DNA of 64,000 nt from Chloroflexota bacterium (GCA_016234445.1 JACRBT010000002.1:62001-126000); one strand, 5' to 3'; numbered from the stretch's first letter, positions 37,898 to 47,469 are shown. The notes: generated by a model not told the origin, from the sequence alone. Made by a program: numbers and translations.

Positions 37898-39054
37898 CAA
37901 CGGTCCCCGATGATGCGGTCGGAGATGATCCGCAGCTGGATCTCGGAGGTGCCTTCGAAGATCTTCGTGAGGCGGGCGTCGCGCCAGTAGCGCTCGACGG
38001 GGAGGTCGGTGGTGTAGCCGTAACCGCCGTGGATCTGGAGGGCGTTGCTGGTGACGCGCTCCGACATCTCGCTGGCGAACCACTTGGCCATCGACGACTC
38101 CTTGTCGCAGCGGCGGCCGGTGTCGATGGCGTCGCAGACGAAGTAGTTGAGCTGGCGGGCGGCTTCGATTTCGGCGGCCATTTCGGCAAGCTTGAAGCGG
38201 ATGGCCTGGAAGCTGGCGATGGGCTTGCCGAACTGCACACGCTGCTTTGCATAATTCGTGGCGTCTTCGAGGCCGCCACGGGCAAGACCGATGGAGCGCG
38301 CGGCGGTGTGGGCGCGCGCTGTTTCGAGGAAGCCCATGGCTGACTTGAAGCCGCTGTCGTCGGCCCGGTCGGCGCCAAGGTGGCCGGAAAGGGGGACGCG
38401 GAAGTTGTCGAAGTGGAGTTCCCAGGTCTTCCAGCCGTGGTAGCCGATCTTGTTGATGGGGCTGCCGTTGATCCCGGGGGGCAGGCCGCCGCGCTCCTTT
38501 TCGAAGAAGAACATGGACGTCCCGGCGTGGCGGCGGGCAGGGTCGACCTCGCCGATGCGGCAGAGGACGGTCATGAAGTCGGCGCCGTCGGCGAAGGTGC
38601 ACCACATCTTGCTGCCGTTGAGGACCCACTCGTCGCCGTCGCGGGTGGCCCTGCAGCTGACGTTCGCGAGGTCGGAGCCGGCTTCGGGCTCGGAAAGGGC
38701 GACCGCGCCGAGGAATTCGCCGCGGGCCATGCGGGGGAGGTACTTCTGGCGCTGTTCTTCGCTGTAGCCGCCGCCGAGGCCGTTGCCGCGGGCGATGATG
38801 CTGGCGACGCTCATCCAGCCGCGGGCGAGCTCTTCGGCGACGATGATGTATTCGAAGGCGCCAAGCGCGAGCCCGCCGTACTTCTCGGGGATGCGCATCC
38901 CGAAGTAGCCGAGTTCGCCCATCTTGTCGCGGAGCGACATGGGGATGTCGCCCTTCACCTTGTCGAGTTCGTTGGCGACAGGGAGGACTTCCTTCATGGA
39001 GAAGTCGCGGGCGGTCTTCTGGATGAGGAGCCGTTCCTCGGTCATGTAGCTCAT
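37897..39054 (-). CDS. Acyl-CoA dehydrogenase
   Basis: AVALSEPEAGSDLANVSC, RAHTAARSIGLARGGLEDA, QIHGGYGYTTDLPVERYWRDARLTKIFEGTSEIQ. Confidence 0.94.
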   Translation of the reverse strand: MSYMTEERLLIQKTARDFSMKEVLPVANELDKVKGDIPMSLRDKMGELGYFGMRIPEKYGGLALGAFEYIIVAEELARGWMSVASIIARGNGLGGGYSEEQRQKYLPRMARGEFLGAVALSEPEAGSDLANVSCRATRDGDEWVLNGSKMWCTFADGADFMTVLCRIGEVDPARRHAGTSMFFFEKERGGLPPGINGSPINKIGYHGWKTWELHFDNFRVPLSGHLGADRADDSGFKSAMGFLETARAHTAARSIGLARGGLEDATNYAKQRVQFGKPIASFQAIRFKLAEMAAEIEAARQLNYFVCDAIDTGRRCDKESSMAKWFASEMSERVTSNALQIHGGYGYTTDLPVERYWRDARLTKIFEGTSEIQLRIISDRIIGDR

Positions 39055-39542
39055 GATGGGCGCCTCCGGCGGGCAATCAGGTTGGTGCGGTGGAAGTCGA
39101 CGACGAGTTCGCCACGCTGGTTGTGGCCCTCGGTGTGCCAGGTGACGATGCCCTGGTCGGGGCGGCTTTCGGACTCGCGCATGTCGATGACGGTGCTGCG
39201 GGCGGTGAGGGTGTCGCCGGGGTAGCAGTCGCGGTGGAAGGTGAGGCCGTCGACGCCGAGGAAGAGCCCGCCCGCTTCGCTGAGGTCTTCGACAGAGAGC
39301 CCGAAGACCGTGAGGAAGACGAGGTTGGCGTTGAGGACGATGCCCGGGTGGCCGTGGTCGCGGGCGAGTTCGGCGTTGAAGTAGAGCGGGTTATAGCTGA
39401 GTGTGAGGCTGCTGAAGAGGCTGTTGTCGCCTTCGTTCAGGGTGCGGCCCCAGTGGTGTTTGAAGGCCTGGCCGAGTTCGAAGTCTTCGTAGGCGTGGCC
39501 TTTGGGCCAAAACCTGGCGCGGGTGGTGAGGTCTTCGGTCAC
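39051..39542 (-). CDS. MaoC-like dehydratase/hydratase (second copy in operon)
   Basis: HAYEDFELGQAFKHHWGRTLNEGDNSLFSSLTLSYNPLYFNAE. Confidence 0.9.
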   Translation of the reverse strand: MTEDLTTRARFWPKGHAYEDFELGQAFKHHWGRTLNEGDNSLFSSLTLSYNPLYFNAELARDHGHPGIVLNANLVFLTVFGLSVEDLSEAGGLFLGVDGLTFHRDCYPGDTLTARSTVIDMRESESRPDQGIVTWHTEGHNQRGELVVDFHRTNLIARRRRPS

Positions 39543-40924
39543 GCTGGCGCCCTTTCCCGGCCGGGCACGGCGAGGGCGGCCAATTCGGCGACGTCGCGGG
39601 CGCGGTCAAGGTCACGGACGGCGGAAAGCAGGGCTGCGGCGCCGTCGCGGCCAAGGACCGGCGTGGCGAGCGAGCGGAACTTCGCGGCAAGGCGGTCCCA
39701 CTGGCGGTCGAGGTCGGTGGCGGGGACGTCGAGGTTCACGCGCTCGACGAATTCGGCGCCGGTGCTGGTGGTCAGGCGCACTTCGGTGCCGGCGCCGATG
39801 CCCCCCGGCGCCGTGCTGGAGGCGGCGGCGACGGACACGCGGTCCCGGAGGGCGACGAGGTCGGCGCGGCGGACGGCGGCGTCGGTGAAGGCTTGCTCGC
39901 TGGTGTCGCCGGTGGCGAGGGCGAGGGCGGCGGTGAAGCGCAGGCTGAACTTCCCTTCGAGGGCGGTGGCGGGCTTCTGGATGTTGCACATCGAGAGGTG
40001 GCCGGGCGGGACCGTCAGCTGGATGGCGGCAACGTCACGGGGCTGGATGCCGTGGCTCTCCTTGAGGCGGAGGACGCCTTCGATGGTTTCGTGGGTGCCG
40101 TAGCAGGCGGCGTGGTACTTGAAGAGGACGCCGCGGATGGCGTAGTCGTCGCCGAGGCCGCGGAGGGCGCGCTCCGCATTTGGCGTTGTAGTTTGGGTGG
40201 CGCCGAATCCCTGGTGGGCTTCGAAGACATCGGGGGCGCTGGTGAATCCACGTGCGGCGAGGGTGGCGGCGAGGAGTCCGTTGGCGGCGGCTTTGCCCGC
40301 ATGGAGGGGCTTGCACATGGTCCCGAACATCGCTTTCAGGCCCGCGGCCTGGGCGCCGGCGATCCCCAACGCGTTCAGCCAGGCAGCTTCGTCGAGGCCC
40401 AAGAGGTGGGCGCAGGCGGCGGCGGAGCCGAACGTCCCGAGCGTGGCGGTGGCGTGGAAGCCGGTCGCGTAGTGCCCGGGCATGACGTAGGCGCCGGCGC
40501 GGCATTCGGTCTCAAAGCCGGCGACGAAGGCGGCGATAAGGTCGCGGCCCGTCGCGTGGCGGCCCTCGGCGAGGGCGAGGACGGCGGGGAAGACGGGCAC
40601 CGTCGGGTGGCCGCTCATCATCATCTGGACGTCGTCGAAGTCGAGGGCGTGGGAGGCGGCGCCGTTCACCAACGCCGCCTGGGCGAGGGTGACGCGCTCC
40701 GGGCGGCCCACCAGGCTCGCCCGCGGGGTGCCGCCTTCGTCCAGGGCCTGCTCCCGGAGGATGCGAGCCAAGGGCTCATCCGCGCCGGCGAGGGTGACGC
40801 CGAACCAGTCGAGGGCGCACTGTTTCGCGAGGAAGACGGCGTCGGCGGGGAGGGCTTCGTAGCTGATGCCGCGGACGGACCGGGCGATGTTCCGAGTGAG
40901 GCCGTTGGCCGCGCTTGCGTCCAT
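39539..40924 (-). CDS. MmgE/PrpD family protein
   Basis: ALDWFGVTLAGADEPLARIL, VNGAASHALDFDDVQMMMSGHPTVPVFPAVLALAE; start placed at MDASAANGLTR. Confidence 0.93.
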   Translation of the reverse strand: MDASAANGLTRNIARSVRGISYEALPADAVFLAKQCALDWFGVTLAGADEPLARILREQALDEGGTPRASLVGRPERVTLAQAALVNGAASHALDFDDVQMMMSGHPTVPVFPAVLALAEGRHATGRDLIAAFVAGFETECRAGAYVMPGHYATGFHATATLGTFGSAAACAHLLGLDEAAWLNALGIAGAQAAGLKAMFGTMCKPLHAGKAAANGLLAATLAARGFTSAPDVFEAHQGFGATQTTTPNAERALRGLGDDYAIRGVLFKYHAACYGTHETIEGVLRLKESHGIQPRDVAAIQLTVPPGHLSMCNIQKPATALEGKFSLRFTAALALATGDTSEQAFTDAAVRRADLVALRDRVSVAAASSTAPGGIGAGTEVRLTTSTGAEFVERVNLDVPATDLDRQWDRLAAKFRSLATPVLGRDGAAALLSAVRDLDRARDVAELAALAVPGRERAPA

Positions 40925-40980
40925 GTTGGGCACCCCGGGGGAGGAATCAGGCGGCCGTTTCGTCGCCCCGCCTACTCTAG

Positions 40981-41017
40981 CGCCGGGCGGGCAAGCCATC
41001 CAGTGCCGCCACCGGGG
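40981..41017 (+). repeat. 37-bp direct repeat copy 1
   Basis: CGCCGGGCGGGCAAGCCATCCAGTGCCGCCACCGGGG; 36/37 identical to 42151-42187. Confidence 0.9.
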
Positions 41018-41061
41018 CTCACTCATGCCCGGTTGCCGGGCCGCGTTCACGTCCACTTCTG

Positions 41062-41838
41062 TCAGGTCCGCGGCGGCTTAAAGGGGAAGGGGGCGGCCGG
41101 GATCGCGCAGCCATCGGGGTAGATCCAGATCTCGATCGAGACGTTGACGTTCTCTGCCTCCCCGCTGTACGAACCATAGTGGCTGACGCACGGCCGCCCG
41201 ACCACAAGGGCGAGCGGCGTGTCGAAGACGAAGTAGTTCCCTCCCTGGCTCAGGTGATCGGGGAACACTGCCTTCATGTACTCGTCCAGGCTGCGCTTCT
41301 GGGTCGAAATCGGGTTCGCCAGGTCCCTGCAACCGCTGATCTGGTAAGACCACTCTGGGCCTCCAACCTCGATGACCACCAGCGGCGCTTCACCGTAATT
41401 CCAGATATCGTCGGTCCCCCCGATCCGAATGCCGCCGAGAGAGGCCTGCTGGCGCCTCCACTTGCAGCCTTCGTAGTCCTCACCGGCGCGGTCAGGCCAC
41501 GGATCGGTCCACCGGTAGATCTGGATACCGGAGTCCCTCGTCCCCCGGGGCAGAAAGTCCCCGGCGTCGAGCTGAAACTGGGTCCAGCGGTCCAGGCAGC
41601 AGGCCTCCGGCTCCGCGTCTCGTGCCTCTGCGCGGATGATGACGGTGTACCTGAGTGCCAGGGTCGGCTCGCCAACGTCCAGGTCCAGTTTGGCAATCGC
41701 CGGCACGTAAACCCGGATCGGGAGCAGCGTGATCTGCGAGCCGACGTCCGATCGGTCGGTAGTGAGCGATGCAACTGCCACCGCCCCGAGAAGCAGCACG
41801 AGCGCGGTCAGGGTCCGCACGTGGCCGACTCCTCCCAA
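41062..41838 (-). CDS. Hypothetical secreted/membrane-anchored Cys-containing protein
   Basis: N-terminal hydrophobic segment (VRTLTALVLLLGAVAVASL), no recognised domain. Confidence 0.65.
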   Translation of the reverse strand: MGGVGHVRTLTALVLLLGAVAVASLTTDRSDVGSQITLLPIRVYVPAIAKLDLDVGEPTLALRYTVIIRAEARDAEPEACCLDRWTQFQLDAGDFLPRGTRDSGIQIYRWTDPWPDRAGEDYEGCKWRRQQASLGGIRIGGTDDIWNYGEAPLVVIEVGGPEWSYQISGCRDLANPISTQKRSLDEYMKAVFPDHLSQGGNYFVFDTPLALVVGRPCVSHYGSYSGEAENVNVSIEIWIYPDGCAIPAAPFPFKPPRT

Positions 41839-42150
41839 TGGGAGAAGAGGTCCAACCGGCTTAGCGCCCGTTGGGCCAGTACGCCGTGCTGCATACCCGA
41901 ACCTCCGCTGCGGGCTTCGCTGTGCCAGGGCAAGTGTAGGCGGTCTGTCAAGCGGGTCAGCTCCTGGGCCAGCCCCTCGCGGACCTTTCAGGAGGCGGCG
42001 TGGTCCCGCCGGAGCGAGAGGCGGACAGCCAAGGAAGGATCTGCGTCAACGGAACTCAACAGGCCGTCGCCGAGTATGGCCTCGCGTTCCGTCGCCGCTA
42101 CGAGGCGGCGGGACCGGTCGAGAAGGCGCGGACCCTGGATGAGTTCTGTG

Positions 42151-42187
42151 CGCCGGGCGGGCAAGCCATCCAGTGTCGCCACCGGGG
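42151..42187 (+). repeat. 37-bp direct repeat copy 2
   Basis: CGCCGGGCGGGCAAGCCATCCAGTGTCGCCACCGGGG. Confidence 0.9.
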
Positions 42188-42240
42188 ACGTATTCCCCTA
42201 TGAACGGTCGTCCGGGGATGACCGGGAAGGGCGCTGCGGC

Positions 42241-42888
42241 GTGGGTGCGAAGCACCGCCTGTTCGTGTTGGTCCTGGCGGCAACGGGCGCCCTGGTACTC
42301 GCTGCCCTCATGCTGGACGTACCGTTCGCTGGGCGCCCCGGGGCTGAGAGCCCGGGCGCACCGGCAGTGAGCGACGGTCAGCCGAGTGAGTACCCCTTCG
42401 AAGTGCACTGGTACTCGCAGGAGTTTGGCGTCTCCCTGGCGGAGGCGGCCCGCCGAATCGACCTCCAGCAGGCCTCCCACACCGTCAAGCAGCAGCTGCG
42501 GGCACTGGCGCCGGACCGGCTTTCCGCGGTCTGGCTCGAACACGAGCCCGAATTCCGGCTCGTGGCCTGGTACACGGGTAATCTGAATTCGTTGCCAGAT
42601 GCGTCGGACATCATCAAGGCAGCACCCTTGAAAGTGGAGCTGCGAGGGGGCGCGCCCTACGCCGAGTCAGAAGCCGGCAAGCGGGTCGAGTTGGTAGCTG
42701 CCGCGCTGCCGGCCGGGATCGACGCCGCGGGCTTGTACATGGATGAGACCACGGGCGTCATTCACGTTGAACTGCAACCGGGGGACCGTGGCCGTGGCGC
42801 GGAAGCCGCCCTGGCGGCCATGCTTTCCGCCAAAGTAGGAGGACCGGTGACAGTCGAAACACTCTCGGAGCGAGCCGGTGACGACTGA
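42241..42888 (+). CDS. Hypothetical membrane-anchored extracytoplasmic protein
   Basis: GTG start, TM segment LFVLVLAATGALVLAALML, then soluble domain EYPFEVHWYSQEFGVSLAEAARRI. Confidence 0.6.
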   Translation: MGAKHRLFVLVLAATGALVLAALMLDVPFAGRPGAESPGAPAVSDGQPSEYPFEVHWYSQEFGVSLAEAARRIDLQQASHTVKQQLRALAPDRLSAVWLEHEPEFRLVAWYTGNLNSLPDASDIIKAAPLKVELRGGAPYAESEAGKRVELVAAALPAGIDAAGLYMDETTGVIHVELQPGDRGRGAEAALAAMLSAKVGGPVTVETLSERAGDD

Positions 42889-42993
42889 GGTCATGCGGCT
42901 ATGAGCGCCCGCGAACGCTGTCCCGGGATCGTTTTCGCGCTTGCGGCGATGGAGATCAAGGTGCGGCTGGCGTTCAGGGGCGAGTGACCGCCC

Positions 42994-44529
42994 TCACTCC
43001 GTGCGCTCGCGGTACTGGATGGCTTCGGCGAGGTGGGGGGCGTCGATGGCGTCGCTCCCGGCGAGGTCGGCGACGGTGCGGGCGACCTTGAGGACGCGAT
43101 GGAAGCCGCGGGCGGAGAGGTTCAGGCGGTCGACGGCGAGGCGCATCACGGTCTCCGCGGCGGGGGTCATCTGCGTCTGGGCGAACTCGCGCACCTGGGC
43201 GGGGGCCATGTCGGCGTTCGTGCGCTCGGCGCGGCCGTCGGCGGTGGCGAAGCGCGCGTACTGGACCTCGCGGGCGGCCGCGACCCGGGCGGCGACAGCG
43301 GCCGAGGGCTCGCCCCGCGTCGCCGTCGAGAGCTTTTCGTAGGGCACGCGGCGCACGTCGACGAAGAGGTCGATGCGGTCCATCAGGGGGCCGGAGATGC
43401 GCCGCTGGTAGCGGGAGACGAGCTGGGGAGGGCAGGTGCAATCGGTGTCGGGGTCGCCGTAGAAACCACATTGGCAGGGGTTCATCGAGCCGATGAGGGC
43501 GAAGTTGGCGGGGAAGGTGACGGAGAGCTTCGCCCGGCTGATGGTCACGATCCGGTCCTCCATCGGCTGGCGCATGACTTCGAGGACACGGGGGTCGAAC
43601 TCGGGTAACTCGTCGAGGAAGAGGACGCCGCGATGGGCGAGGGTGATCTCGCCCGGGCGCGGCATCGACCCGCCCCCAACGAGGCCGGCGTTCGAGACCG
43701 TGTGGTGGGGCGACCGGAACGGCCTCCGGGTGATGAGCCCGGCGCCGGAGGGAAGCAGCCCGGCGACGCTGTAGATGCGCGTGACCTCCATCGACTCGGC
43801 GGCGGTCATTGGCGGGAGGATCGAGGGGATGGCGCGGGCGAGGAGCGTTTTCCCGCTGCCGGGAGGCCCACGCATGATCAGGTTGTGCCCGCCCGCGGCG
43901 GCGACTTCGATGGCGCGCTTGGCGTGCTCCTGGCCGACGACGTCCGCGAAGTCGGTGATGGTGTCGGGGAGGTCGGTGGTCCGGGATTCTGACGGGACGG
44001 CGGCTGGCAACGGCACCGAGCCGAGGAGGTGGGCGGCAAGGCTGGCCAGCCCTTCGACCGGGAAGACCTCGATGCCCCGCACGAGCGCGGCCTCTCCCGC
44101 GTTCGCGGCCGGGACGAAGGCGCGCTTCATGCCGCGGTCGCGGGCGAGGGCGACCATCGGGAGGACGCCGCGGACCGGCCGGACGTCGCCGGTGAGCGCG
44201 AGTTCGCCGAGGAATACGGCGTCTTCGACGTCGGCGACGACCTGGCCGCTGGCGAGGAGCATCCCGGCGGCGATGGGGAGGTCGTAGGCGGGGCCTTCCT
44301 TGCGAAGGTCGGCGGGGGCGAGGGAGATGGTGATGCGGCTGTTGAAGGGGTAGGTGAGGCCGCTGTTGCGAATCGCCGCGCGGACGCGTTCGCGGGATTC
44401 CTGGACGGCGGTGTCGGGGAGGCCGACGACGGTGGTGGTGGGGTTTTGGGCGCGGCTGATGTCGACCTCGACCTCAACCAGCTCGCCATCGAGCCCGATC
44501 ACGGCACAGCTGAGGACCCGGGCGAGCAT
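42994..44529 (-). CDS. YifB/ComM family Mg-chelatase-like AAA+ ATPase
   Basis: FADVVGQEHAKRAIEVAAAGGHNLIMRGPPGSGKTLLARAIPSILPP; GVLFLDELPEF; NPCQCGFYGD. Confidence 0.96.
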   Translation of the reverse strand: MLARVLSCAVIGLDGELVEVEVDISRAQNPTTTVVGLPDTAVQESRERVRAAIRNSGLTYPFNSRITISLAPADLRKEGPAYDLPIAAGMLLASGQVVADVEDAVFLGELALTGDVRPVRGVLPMVALARDRGMKRAFVPAANAGEAALVRGIEVFPVEGLASLAAHLLGSVPLPAAVPSESRTTDLPDTITDFADVVGQEHAKRAIEVAAAGGHNLIMRGPPGSGKTLLARAIPSILPPMTAAESMEVTRIYSVAGLLPSGAGLITRRPFRSPHHTVSNAGLVGGGSMPRPGEITLAHRGVLFLDELPEFDPRVLEVMRQPMEDRIVTISRAKLSVTFPANFALIGSMNPCQCGFYGDPDTDCTCPPQLVSRYQRRISGPLMDRIDLFVDVRRVPYEKLSTATRGEPSAAVAARVAAAREVQYARFATADGRAERTNADMAPAQVREFAQTQMTPAAETVMRLAVDRLNLSARGFHRVLKVARTVADLAGSDAIDAPHLAEAIQYRERTE

Positions 44530-44622
44530 TGGGCCGGATTGTGGGTCCGGGCGGGCGGCGGGTCAAACGTAGGGAGCGGCGCGCGATGCGGATAGCGGGG
44601 GGCCGCGATAGGATAAGGGCAG

Positions 44623-44697
44623 GCCCCCGTAGCTCAGCGGATAGAGTGTCGGCCTCCGGAGCCGAAGGCACAGGTTCGAGTCCTGTCGGGGGTACCA
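44623..44697 (+). tRNA. tRNA-Arg (anticodon CCG), CCA encoded
   Basis: GCCCCCG...TCGGC-CTCCGGA-GCCGA anticodon arm...CAGGTTCGAGTCCTG...CGGGGGTACCA cloverleaf. Confidence 0.95.
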
Positions 44698-44739
44698 GAG
44701 TTGCCTGCACCGCGACACAATCTCGGCCCAACGTCAGCC

Positions 44740-45957
44740 TCACGGAAGCGGGTACCGGGCCGGGCAGGCAGGCAGAAGCAGGTCTGCGGTTGGAAGTGGG
44801 TAGGCAGTGCTTTTGCAGAACCCGACAACGTCCGGGAAGCCTATGACTGTCCCGTCCGATCCGAATGACACCCTGAATCGAAGCACGTAGCCAGGGGCGC
44901 CGCCACAGGCTGCGTACGGGCCCCAGAGCCCGTGCTGAAAGACGAACTCTTGGCCGGTCGCCGAGGAAGCTGCCGACTCAAGTACTTCGGACGGACCCCC
45001 ACAGCGGTCCGTAAACACCTTCGGGAAGGCGGCGGTGAGCAGATTGTGCTGGCTCTTCACCTCGCCGTCGGTGGACGCTGTCTGCAGGCCTTGCAGGCAC
45101 CCCCAGCAAGGAGTCGGAACAACACGCAGGGGTGCCCCATTCAGAAGCACCAAGAGTCCTGGGCCGGCGTCCGCAGGGTTGGTGGCCTCGACCCCCACGT
45201 CCACGGTGCCGAAGTGCCAGTATTTCCAGAGGAAGTTGCCGGTGAACCTGTAATAGTCGATGGCCGCCTGGGGAGCGCCCATCTGCGTCAGGGCATCGGA
45301 GGACAATGGTTCGAATCTGGGCACTGGCCGCGCGGGGCGGAGGAAGATCATTGCACCGTCGGGACTTTCATTCATTCGCGCCACGAAGGCCGGCCAAAGG
45401 GCATCGGCACCGAAACGGATGCGTTGCGGCGGTGGCGGAGTGCCGGTGGGTGAGGGGTTCTGGCCGGGGGTCGCTGCCGGCGGCGTCGCGGATGCGGGGT
45501 CTTGCGTGGACGTCGCGATCGGCGGCAGCGCTACCTGTTCGGACTGGCTTGGAGGAGCAACGCCAGCCCTCTTCGTCTCTTCCGCCCACGGCGCCCCGAA
45601 GGAGGGCCAAATCGCGAGCACGACCAGAACAGCTGCGGCTACAAGGTGCAGGCCTAGCAGGCTGGTCCTAAGGAACGGACTCGCCGCGCATGGGGGCTTT
45701 GGAGGCAAGATCTCCGGAGCGGGCCGACTTGTCGCCGAGGAACGGGCGGGAAGAGGTTGAGTGATAGCGTGGTGACTCTCGACGGCCGCCATAAATCCTT
45801 GTGCGTCGCGGTTCCCGGGATCAAGGTTGAGCGCGGCCTGCGCGCGCGCTTTGACCGTGGTCCAGTCCCCTGCTGCCGCTGCCTGCTTCGCCTCGTCGAG
45901 CAGTTGGTCGACCATCCGCTGTGCCCGTTCGCCCGGCATCCCGCCGCTCCTTCCCAA
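44740..45957 (-). CDS. Membrane protein with N-terminal TPR-like domain and extracytoplasmic Cys-rich domain
   Basis: ERAQRMVDQLLDEAKQAAAAGDWTTVKARAQAALNLDPGNRDAQ shared with next two genes; TM LLGLHLVAAAVLVVLAIWP; Pro/Thr-rich linker. Confidence 0.7.
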   Translation of the reverse strand: MGRSGGMPGERAQRMVDQLLDEAKQAAAAGDWTTVKARAQAALNLDPGNRDAQGFMAAVESHHAITQPLPARSSATSRPAPEILPPKPPCAASPFLRTSLLGLHLVAAAVLVVLAIWPSFGAPWAEETKRAGVAPPSQSEQVALPPIATSTQDPASATPPAATPGQNPSPTGTPPPPQRIRFGADALWPAFVARMNESPDGAMIFLRPARPVPRFEPLSSDALTQMGAPQAAIDYYRFTGNFLWKYWHFGTVDVGVEATNPADAGPGLLVLLNGAPLRVVPTPCWGCLQGLQTASTDGEVKSQHNLLTAAFPKVFTDRCGGPSEVLESAASSATGQEFVFQHGLWGPYAACGGAPGYVLRFRVSFGSDGTVIGFPDVVGFCKSTAYPLPTADLLLPACPARYPLP

Positions 45958-46011
45958 CCAGGAGTGTGACCCTCTCAGGCCCGCGCTGCTCGGCTTTCCC
46001 TGGCGGCCTCA

Positions 46012-47469
46012 GTGTACGCCCCGTTGGCCATCTCGCCACACGATGATGGAATCCCGGAGATTCTGCCGCAGGTGTACAATCCCTGCACATTGGCCGGTGA
46101 ACGCATTCAACGGGCGATCGGTCGGCTCCTCGACGAGGCCGAGGCTGCTGCGCTCCTCGGCGACTGGGCCACCGTAGCGGAGCGATGCCACGCGGTCCTC
46201 AACCTTGACCCAGATCACGGGGATGCCCAGGAGCTCTTTGACGCATCCCTGAGAGCAGGTGCCTCGCTCCCTACAAGCACCCCTGCCCCAACGGTTCTCT
46301 ATCGAGCCGGGTCCGGCTTTGCACCGCAATTGAGGCACCGCAACCCCCGAGAGGCTGCGCAGCGATCTGCGTCGAAGGGAGGCCTCCGCGTCACCAGCGC
46401 GACGGTGATGCTCGGAGCGGGGGTCTCCGTGTTGACCGTCGCACTCGCAGTATTGCTGACGGTGTTAGTCCGGCAGATGACCTCGTCTACCGCGCCGGCC
46501 AGTGTGGCATCCTCGTCCGAGAATGGCATAGTTTCCTCAGGTCTGTCGCCGACCTCGCGGGCAAGCGCGACGTCCGTCGAAACAAGCACCGTCCGGCCCC
46601 CATCACCGAGTCCGGCGTCGGCCGCCACACTACCGCCGACGCCCGCGGCCACGCCTATGGTGACTCCCTCCGCCGCGGCACCCCGGACCCAGTTCACGTC
46701 TGTGAGCGCGGGCGCGCTTCAAACCTGCGGTGTAACGGCGGGCGGCACTCTGGCCTGCTGGGGGAACAACGACTACGGTCAAACGACGACGCCAGCAGGG
46801 CAGTTCAGGTCGGTGAGCGCGGGCTATGATCATATCTGTGGGGTGAAGGCGGACGGCACCGTGGCCTGCTGGGGGTTCACGAGATTCGGCCAGGCGACAC
46901 CCCCCGGAGGCCAGTTCAGCGCCGTGAGCGCGGGCTCCGGCTACAGCTGCGGGCTGAAGGCGGACGGAACCGTGGCCTGCTGGGGGAACAACGACTACGG
47001 TCAGGCGACACCGCCGGCCGACCTGTTCAGCAGTGTGGACGCGGGCGATGGCTACGCGTGCGGGGTGAAGACGGACGGCGCGGTGGCCTGTTGGGGGGGC
47101 AACGCATATGGCATCGGCTCGACAACGCCGCCAAAAGGCCAGGTTAGCGCCCTGAGCGCGGGCACGTCTCACACCTGTGGACTCAGGACCGACGGCGCGG
47201 TGGCCTGCTGGGGGCCCAACGGCTTCGGACCGGCAACTCCGCCCACAGGCCAGTTCCAGTCGGTGAGCACCGGCGGCGGCCATGCCTGCGGGGTGAAGAT
47301 GGACGGCACCGTGGCCTGCTGGGGCTACGACGGGGACGGTCGGGCCTCAGCGCCGGCGGGCCAGTTCAGCTCCGTGAGCGCAGGTTACGGCCATACGTGT
47401 GGGGTGAGGACAGACGGCACCGTGGCGTGCTGGGGGGACAACCGGCAAGGCCAGGCGACGCCGCCATAA
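46012..47469 (+). CDS. TPR-like N-domain + TM + seven RCC1-like repeats
   Basis: GERIQRAIGRLLDEAEAAALLGDWATVAERCHAVLNLDPD; TM; seven ~37-aa repeats of SVSAGxxHxCGVKxDGTVACWGxNxxGQATPPxGQF. Start could also be TTG near 46084. Confidence 0.85.
   Translation: MYAPLAISPHDDGIPEILPQVYNPCTLAGERIQRAIGRLLDEAEAAALLGDWATVAERCHAVLNLDPDHGDAQELFDASLRAGASLPTSTPAPTVLYRAGSGFAPQLRHRNPREAAQRSASKGGLRVTSATVMLGAGVSVLTVALAVLLTVLVRQMTSSTAPASVASSSENGIVSSGLSPTSRASATSVETSTVRPPSPSPASAATLPPTPAATPMVTPSAAAPRTQFTSVSAGALQTCGVTAGGTLACWGNNDYGQTTTPAGQFRSVSAGYDHICGVKADGTVACWGFTRFGQATPPGGQFSAVSAGSGYSCGLKADGTVACWGNNDYGQATPPADLFSSVDAGDGYACGVKTDGAVACWGGNAYGIGSTTPPKGQVSALSAGTSHTCGLRTDGAVACWGPNGFGPATPPTGQFQSVSTGGGHACGVKMDGTVACWGYDGDGRASAPAGQFSSVSAGYGHTCGVRTDGTVACWGDNRQGQATPP

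Noticed and set aside
40925-41056. N-terminal extension of the MmgE/PrpD ORF (MDVNAARQPGMSEPRWRHWMACPPGA...)
   Set aside because: The extension is translated from the 37-bp intergenic repeat; the protein family start fits MDASAANGLTR at 40924.
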